Of a stretch of DNA of 9,664 bases, positions 6,337 to 9,664 are shown in pieces (position 1 is the first letter of the stretch; the number at the start of each line of letters is the position of its first letter). The stretch lies in contig MHJB01000002.1 in NCBI GenBank assembly GCA_001817805.1, positions 1 to 9,664 on the forward strand. Direction: 5' to 3'. Made by a program: the position numbers and the translations under genes. Under the pieces are notes generated by a model, which had not been told where the DNA came from, ran no database searches, and saw only the letters and a list, made by a program, of their open reading frames with translations. The DNA comes from Candidatus Colwellbacteria bacterium RIFCSPLOWO2_12_FULL_43_11. Lineage in GTDB: Bacteria; Patescibacteriota; Minisyncoccia; UBA6257; Colwellbacteraceae.

Positions 6337-6353
6337 CTGAATAATATTGAAGT

Positions 6354-7016
6354 ATGAGGTATCTCTATATTTGCCTCATCGTAGTTATAGCGCTATCGTT
6401 AATGTTCTATGACGATTTAAACACAGTTAAGTTTTCTGGCGTCTATTCAATCTCCAATATTTTTAAAAATGTCTTCCCCGGGGAAGATTTAAGAGAAAGA
6501 GTAACTGTTCTTCAAACCGAAAATGAAAGTCTCCGGGCGGAAATAATAGGTTTTAAAATAAATCACGAGGGAGAAGTTAAGGTTTATTCAAGCTATCCTT
6601 TTAACAATAAAAAAGATGTGAGTATCTCGGGTGGCCTTAATCTCGGATTTAAAAAAGGGGACGCTGTAACAGTTAATAGTAAAATTTTAGTTGGGCAGAT
6701 AAGCGAAGTTTTGTCCAATTCAAGTATCGTTAAGACCGTTTACGACCCGGATTGGGAAATAGCAGTTAGAATTGGCGAAAAAGAAATAGACGGCCTATTA
6801 AAAGGTGGGCTAAGTCCAGTTATAGACTTCATCAAGTCTGACGCTGAGGTTGTCGCGGGAGACATAATTTTAACCGCAAGCCCCGATTTGCCGTACGGCT
6901 TGGAGATTGGGAAGATTAAATCAGTCAAAGACAATCCGGGTTCGCCTTTTAAGACGGCAGAGATAGAATTCGCAATCTCTTTGAATTCTTTAAGAGATGT
7001 TTCTGTTTACCGCTAG
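6354..7016 (+). CDS. mreC: Rod shape-determining protein MreC, short form
   Basis: A 220-residue MreC, shorter than the usual 270-370. One N-terminal membrane helix (about 3-18) is followed by a short coiled coil (43-67, LRERVTVLQTENESLRAE). The two-lobed beta domain covers about 68-220. Recognisable family blocks are GLNLGFKKGDAVTVNSKILVG (94-114), IVKTVYDPDWEIAVRI (125-140), GLLKGG (147-152) and VVAGDIILTASPDLPYGLEIGKI (166-188). MreC is a bitopic protein whose outer domain activates PBP2 and links it to MreD and MreB. The shortening is mainly in the spacer between helix and beta domain; the core appears complete, so I do not call it truncated. The ATG follows the hairpin element by 17 nt, and the gene overlaps mreD by 20 bp. 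TAG is the stop. Confidence 0.92.
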   Translation: MRYLYICLIVVIALSLMFYDDLNTVKFSGVYSISNIFKNVFPGEDLRERVTVLQTENESLRAEIIGFKINHEGEVKVYSSYPFNNKKDVSISGGLNLGFKKGDAVTVNSKILVGQISEVLSNSSIVKTVYDPDWEIAVRIGEKEIDGLLKGGLSPVIDFIKSDAEVVAGDIILTASPDLPYGLEIGKIKSVKDNPGSPFKTAEIEFAISLNSLRDVSVYR

Positions 7017-7419
7017 CTTATTCATTCTTTTTTTGGTGAGTCTGTTCCAGCTTACCAATTACGCCTTTGTGGGGCCCATAAAGCCGGATTTGGCTCTGGT
7101 CTTGGTTATTTTTCTTTCTTTTATCTATAAAGACTGGATAAAAAGGTTAATACTTATCCTTTTGGCTGCCGTCATCTTTAAATTTGGTGTTGGCTTGGAA
7201 TTAGGCAACGGGCTTTTTATAGTATCAAGTTTAATCGGTATAATAACAGCCGAAAAGTTACCGGGTTCCCCAGCGCTTAATTTTATTACAGGAGTGTCTA
7301 TCGCTACACTGGTAATGAATATCACAAGCTTTCACGTAACAACCTTCTTATTGGAGCTGACCTATAACTTATCTACTCTCTTGGTTTACTACTTAATTTA
7401 TAAGCTATGGCCAAAATAA
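6997..7419 (+). CDS. mreD: Rod shape-determining membrane protein MreD
   Basis: A 140-residue, very hydrophobic protein with about five to six predicted helices (near 3-19, 31-45, 49-66, 71-85, 93-112 and 117-136). The IKPDLALVLVIFLSFI stretch (28-43) matches the PDL motif typical of MreD, and the GVGLELGNGLF region resembles the family's second loop. Sequence alone is weak, but the place between mreC and PBP2 makes the call firm. MreD binds MreC in the membrane and helps set the activity of the PBP2-RodA synthase. The start lies 20 bp inside mreC and the end overlaps mrdA by 13 bp, so the three genes are probably translationally coupled. No Shine-Dalgarno of standard spacing is seen. Confidence 0.85.
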   Translation: MFLFTASLFILFLVSLFQLTNYAFVGPIKPDLALVLVIFLSFIYKDWIKRLILILLAAVIFKFGVGLELGNGLFIVSSLIGIITAEKLPGSPALNFITGVSIATLVMNITSFHVTTFLLELTYNLSTLLVYYLIYKLWPK

Positions 7420-9200
7420 AAAGGAAGTCAGCCGACTTCGATGAAGTAATATCGGATAGTTTTTCCCGTAATTTGGGCGCGAAAGAGCTACCCCTGAAAG
7501 GAAGGGTTTTTATGATGTCTATAATAGCTATAACTTTTATCGCTTTTTTGATTTTAGGACGTTTATTCGTTATAGGCGGCTTCGAACATGCTTACTATAA
7601 AAGTCTTGCTTCCGACAATGTGAATCAAGAGATAATAACTCTTGCTCCCAGAGGAATAATATTCGATAGATTTGGTAAAGAACTGGTTAAAAACGAAGCT
7701 ATTTTTAACGTTAGGTTGCAAATTACCGATATGGTAAAAAACGCAGAAAAAGATGCCGTTTTGAATGCTTCTAGCAACACACTGGGCTTACTCAAAGAAG
7801 ATTTACTAAAACTTATTTTGGAAACCGACTTGGAGAAACATCCGGATATAGTTATTAAAAGAGACATAACTACCAAGGAGGCTCTGGATATAAAAAGCCT
7901 TGGCATAGAGTCTCTGTATGTAGAAAATGGCTACAAGAGGCAATATAAGAGTGATTCTCTGTCTCACATAACCGGTTTCGTTGGTTGGAGTGACAGCGAT
8001 AAGGAGTTTAAGGGTAGGGATGGATTGGAAGCTTACTACGATGACACTTTGCATGGACAAAACGGCAAAAAAGTAGTTTACCAAGATGCCTTGGGGGAAA
8101 CCAAAGGAGCCGAAATTCTGAGCGATCCGGTTCAGGGGAATGAACTTAAAACTACAATAGACTATGACTTTCAGGAATATATTCACGGGAGATTACTTAG
8201 TGGTTTAGAGGGCTTAGGCAGAACTTCCGGTGCGGCCTTGGCTATTGACCCGCGGAACGGTGAAGTGCTGGCCCTGGTAAGTTTACCGACATTTGATGCC
8301 AATAAGATTGGCGACTATCTTGAGGGGACCAACCGTCCCTTGTTCAATAGAGTGGTTAGTGGCGCCTATAATCCCGGCTCAACCATAAAACCGGTAGACG
8401 CTACAGCTATCCTTAAAGAAAAAGTAGTCTCGCCCGATTATCAAATATTTTCTCCGGGGTTTATTGAAATCCCTAACCCTTATTTTCCCGATAAGCCCAG
8501 CCGGTTTTTGGACTGGCGTCCTCAGGGCTGGGTAGATATATACTCTGCCCTAGCCAGGTCTTCCAACGTGTATTTCTATGAAACCGTAGGTGGCTTTGAG
8601 GGTCTTAAGGGCTTAGGCATAGAGCGTCTTAGGATTTACTGGGATAAATTTGGCTTCGGCAAACCAACGGGCATAGATTTACCGGGAGAAGTTGCGGGCT
8701 TTTTACCTAGTCCGGAAGAAAAAGAGAAGAGAACTGGAAGCCCCTGGAGGGTAGGCGATACTTACAATGTGGCTATCGGGCAAGGAGACATTTCGGTAAA
8801 TCTTTTACAACTTCTGGATGCTATCTCTGCCGTGGCAACAGGCGGTAAGGTTTATACACCTCACTTAAAGATGTGCGAGAGCAATATTCTATTTGATATT
8901 TCCGACATGTCTCCTGAATTAGCCAAAGTAAAAATCGGTATGGAGGACGGTGTGAATAAAAGTTATGGCACCTCTTTCTCCCTGAAAGATTTACCGTTTA
9001 AAGTAGCTGCCAAAACCGGCAGTGCTCAGATATCAAATAATACCAAAACCAATGCTCTCTTCGTTGGTTTTGCTCCAAGCGATAATCCTCAAATAGCAAT
9101 ATTGATTCTTGTGGAGGACGCCAGGGAGGGGAGTTTAAACGCAATTCCCGTGGCTAAGGATGTTTTGAAGTGGTATTATGAAAATAGATTAAAGAAGTAA
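7407..9200 (+). CDS. mrdA: Penicillin-binding protein 2, elongation-specific D,D-transpeptidase
   Basis: A 597-residue class B PBP that crosslinks lateral-wall peptidoglycan. A cytoplasmic stretch of about 32 residues precedes one membrane helix (33-56). The pedestal begins with APRGIIFDRFGKEL (80-93), typical of class B PBPs. The transpeptidase domain (about 270-590) has all three active-site motifs: STIK with nucleophile Ser325 and Lys328, SSN at 385-387, and KTG at 536-538 in AAKTGSAQ. The GRDGLEAYYDDTLHG block (203-217) is typical of PBP2 and FtsI. Its position after mreBCD identifies it as the elongation enzyme rather than FtsI, and no C-terminal PASTA repeats are present. It should be a beta-lactam target. 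Its partner glycosyltransferase RodA is not encoded in the window. galT begins immediately after the stop codon. Confidence 0.95.
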   Translation: MAKIKRKSADFDEVISDSFSRNLGAKELPLKGRVFMMSIIAITFIAFLILGRLFVIGGFEHAYYKSLASDNVNQEIITLAPRGIIFDRFGKELVKNEAIFNVRLQITDMVKNAEKDAVLNASSNTLGLLKEDLLKLILETDLEKHPDIVIKRDITTKEALDIKSLGIESLYVENGYKRQYKSDSLSHITGFVGWSDSDKEFKGRDGLEAYYDDTLHGQNGKKVVYQDALGETKGAEILSDPVQGNELKTTIDYDFQEYIHGRLLSGLEGLGRTSGAALAIDPRNGEVLALVSLPTFDANKIGDYLEGTNRPLFNRVVSGAYNPGSTIKPVDATAILKEKVVSPDYQIFSPGFIEIPNPYFPDKPSRFLDWRPQGWVDIYSALARSSNVYFYETVGGFEGLKGLGIERLRIYWDKFGFGKPTGIDLPGEVAGFLPSPEEKEKRTGSPWRVGDTYNVAIGQGDISVNLLQLLDAISAVATGGKVYTPHLKMCESNILFDISDMSPELAKVKIGMEDGVNKSYGTSFSLKDLPFKVAAKTGSAQISNNTKTNALFVGFAPSDNPQIAILILVEDAREGSLNAIPVAKDVLKWYYENRLKK

Positions 9201-9664
9201 ATGAAATACAGCGAACTAAGACAAGATCTGGTTTCGGGCGACTGGATTCTGGTTGCTCCGGGGAGAGGCAGACGACCGGAAGAATTTAAGGAAAAGAGGA
9301 AATTAAAGAAGCCTTCCAAAGCTAGTTGTCCGTTTGAAAACCCTAAAAATGCCGCTGGTGGTCCGGCCATAGCTATTTACGGTAAATCCGAATTGCCATC
9401 TTTAACTCAGACTAAAGATTGGCGAATACAAATAGTTCCTAATAAATACCCGGCTGTTTTACACGACGGTTTTAATGTTGAGATGAGCAAAAAAGGACCA
9501 TATTCGGTTATGCCCGGAGTTGGCCATCACGAACTTCTTATAACCAGAGATCACAATAAAAACTTTCCGCATTTAAATAAACGCGATGCCAATTTGGTTT
9601 TTAGAGCTTTCCGGGACAGATACTCCAGCCTTTTGGACGATAAAGAAATCGCCTATATCTCCAT
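9201..9664 (+). CDS. galT: Galactose-1-phosphate uridylyltransferase, N-terminal part
   Basis: An open frame of 154 codons runs off the window end. It begins MKYSELRQDLVSGDWILVAP, the standard opening of GalT, and continues with the zinc-site region CPFENP (43-48), WRIQIVPNKYPAV (74-86) and GVGHHELLITRDH (106-118). The enzyme exchanges UMP between UDP-glucose and galactose 1-phosphate through a uridylylated histidine; the catalytic HPH motif lies beyond the window. In E. coli the zinc ligands include two Cys in a CxxC pair. Here the second is Glu46, while Cys43 and the His of RDH are kept. Function could be galactose use or sugar-nucleotide exchange for cell-surface glycans; a related ADP-glucose or sulfurylase-type HIT enzyme is possible. 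The ATG directly follows the mrdA TAA; AAGAAG lies just upstream at a spacing too short for a good ribosome-binding site. Confidence 0.88.
   Translation, partial: MKYSELRQDLVSGDWILVAPGRGRRPEEFKEKRKLKKPSKASCPFENPKNAAGGPAIAIYGKSELPSLTQTKDWRIQIVPNKYPAVLHDGFNVEMSKKGPYSVMPGVGHHELLITRDHNKNFPHLNKRDANLVFRAFRDRYSSLLDDKEIAYIS

Noticed and set aside
6303..6344. UGA read-through extending mreB by recoding as Gly
   Set aside because: No gene in the window uses TGA internally, TAA and TAG are the other stops, and the extension would consist of the hairpin element. Standard code fits better.
6342..6347. TAATAT as a promoter -10 element for mreC
   Set aside because: No -35 at suitable spacing; a short AT-rich match in an operon gap is expected by chance. 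Mentioned only as support for a possible leaderless start.
1..9664. CRISPR arrays, tRNA or rRNA genes, insertion sequences, phage or defence genes
   Set aside because: Nothing matching these was seen; all space except the 221-bp and 48-bp gaps is filled by housekeeping genes on one strand.

Overview
The window reads as one strand of densely packed housekeeping genes from a small-genome bacterium, most likely a member of the Candidate Phyla Radiation (Patescibacteria, Parcubacteria-like). This placement is inferred from several signs. Nearly all proteins are short for their families. Genes abut or overlap, often as TAAATG. Recognisable Shine-Dalgarno sequences are almost absent. The prolyl-tRNA synthetase lacks the usual bacterial editing insertion, and base composition is moderately AT-rich. 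The code appears standard: TGA ends mreB and is not used as a sense codon in any gene here, which argues against the UGA=Gly lineages (Gracilibacteria, Absconditabacteria).

Layout, all on the + strand. (1) 1-1427: the 3' end of murA, followed with no gap by a divergent MreB paralog. (2) 1428-1648: a 221-bp gap, the only real intergenic space. It holds a small AT-rich hairpin, a perfect 18-bp inverted repeat with arms 70 nt apart, a doubtful 47-codon ORF and a weak promoter-like site just before holB. (3) 1649-5284: holB, frr, rseP and proS. frr-rseP-proS looks like a trimmed version of the common bacterial pyrH-frr-uppS-cdsA-dxr-rseP-proS cluster. (4) 5259-9200: the elongasome operon mreB-mreC-mreD-mrdA (PBP2). 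mreB starts inside proS, and a short palindromic element lies between mreB and mreC. (5) 9201-9664: the 5' part of galT, cut by the window end, sitting where rodA often follows mrdA.

Together the genes cover peptidoglycan precursor synthesis (MurA), its spatial control and polymerisation (two MreB proteins, MreC, MreD, PBP2), DNA replication (clamp-loader delta'), translation (RRF, ProRS), intramembrane proteolysis (RseP) and sugar-nucleotide metabolism (GalT). The cell is therefore expected to build a peptidoglycan wall under MreB control.

I see no clear novel multi-gene system. The points most worth a second look are the MreB paralog with Asp replaced by Asn in its phosphate-2 motif, the editing-domain-free ProRS with a cysteine cluster in that place, the inverted repeats at 1437-1596, and the palindromic repeat between mreB and mreC.
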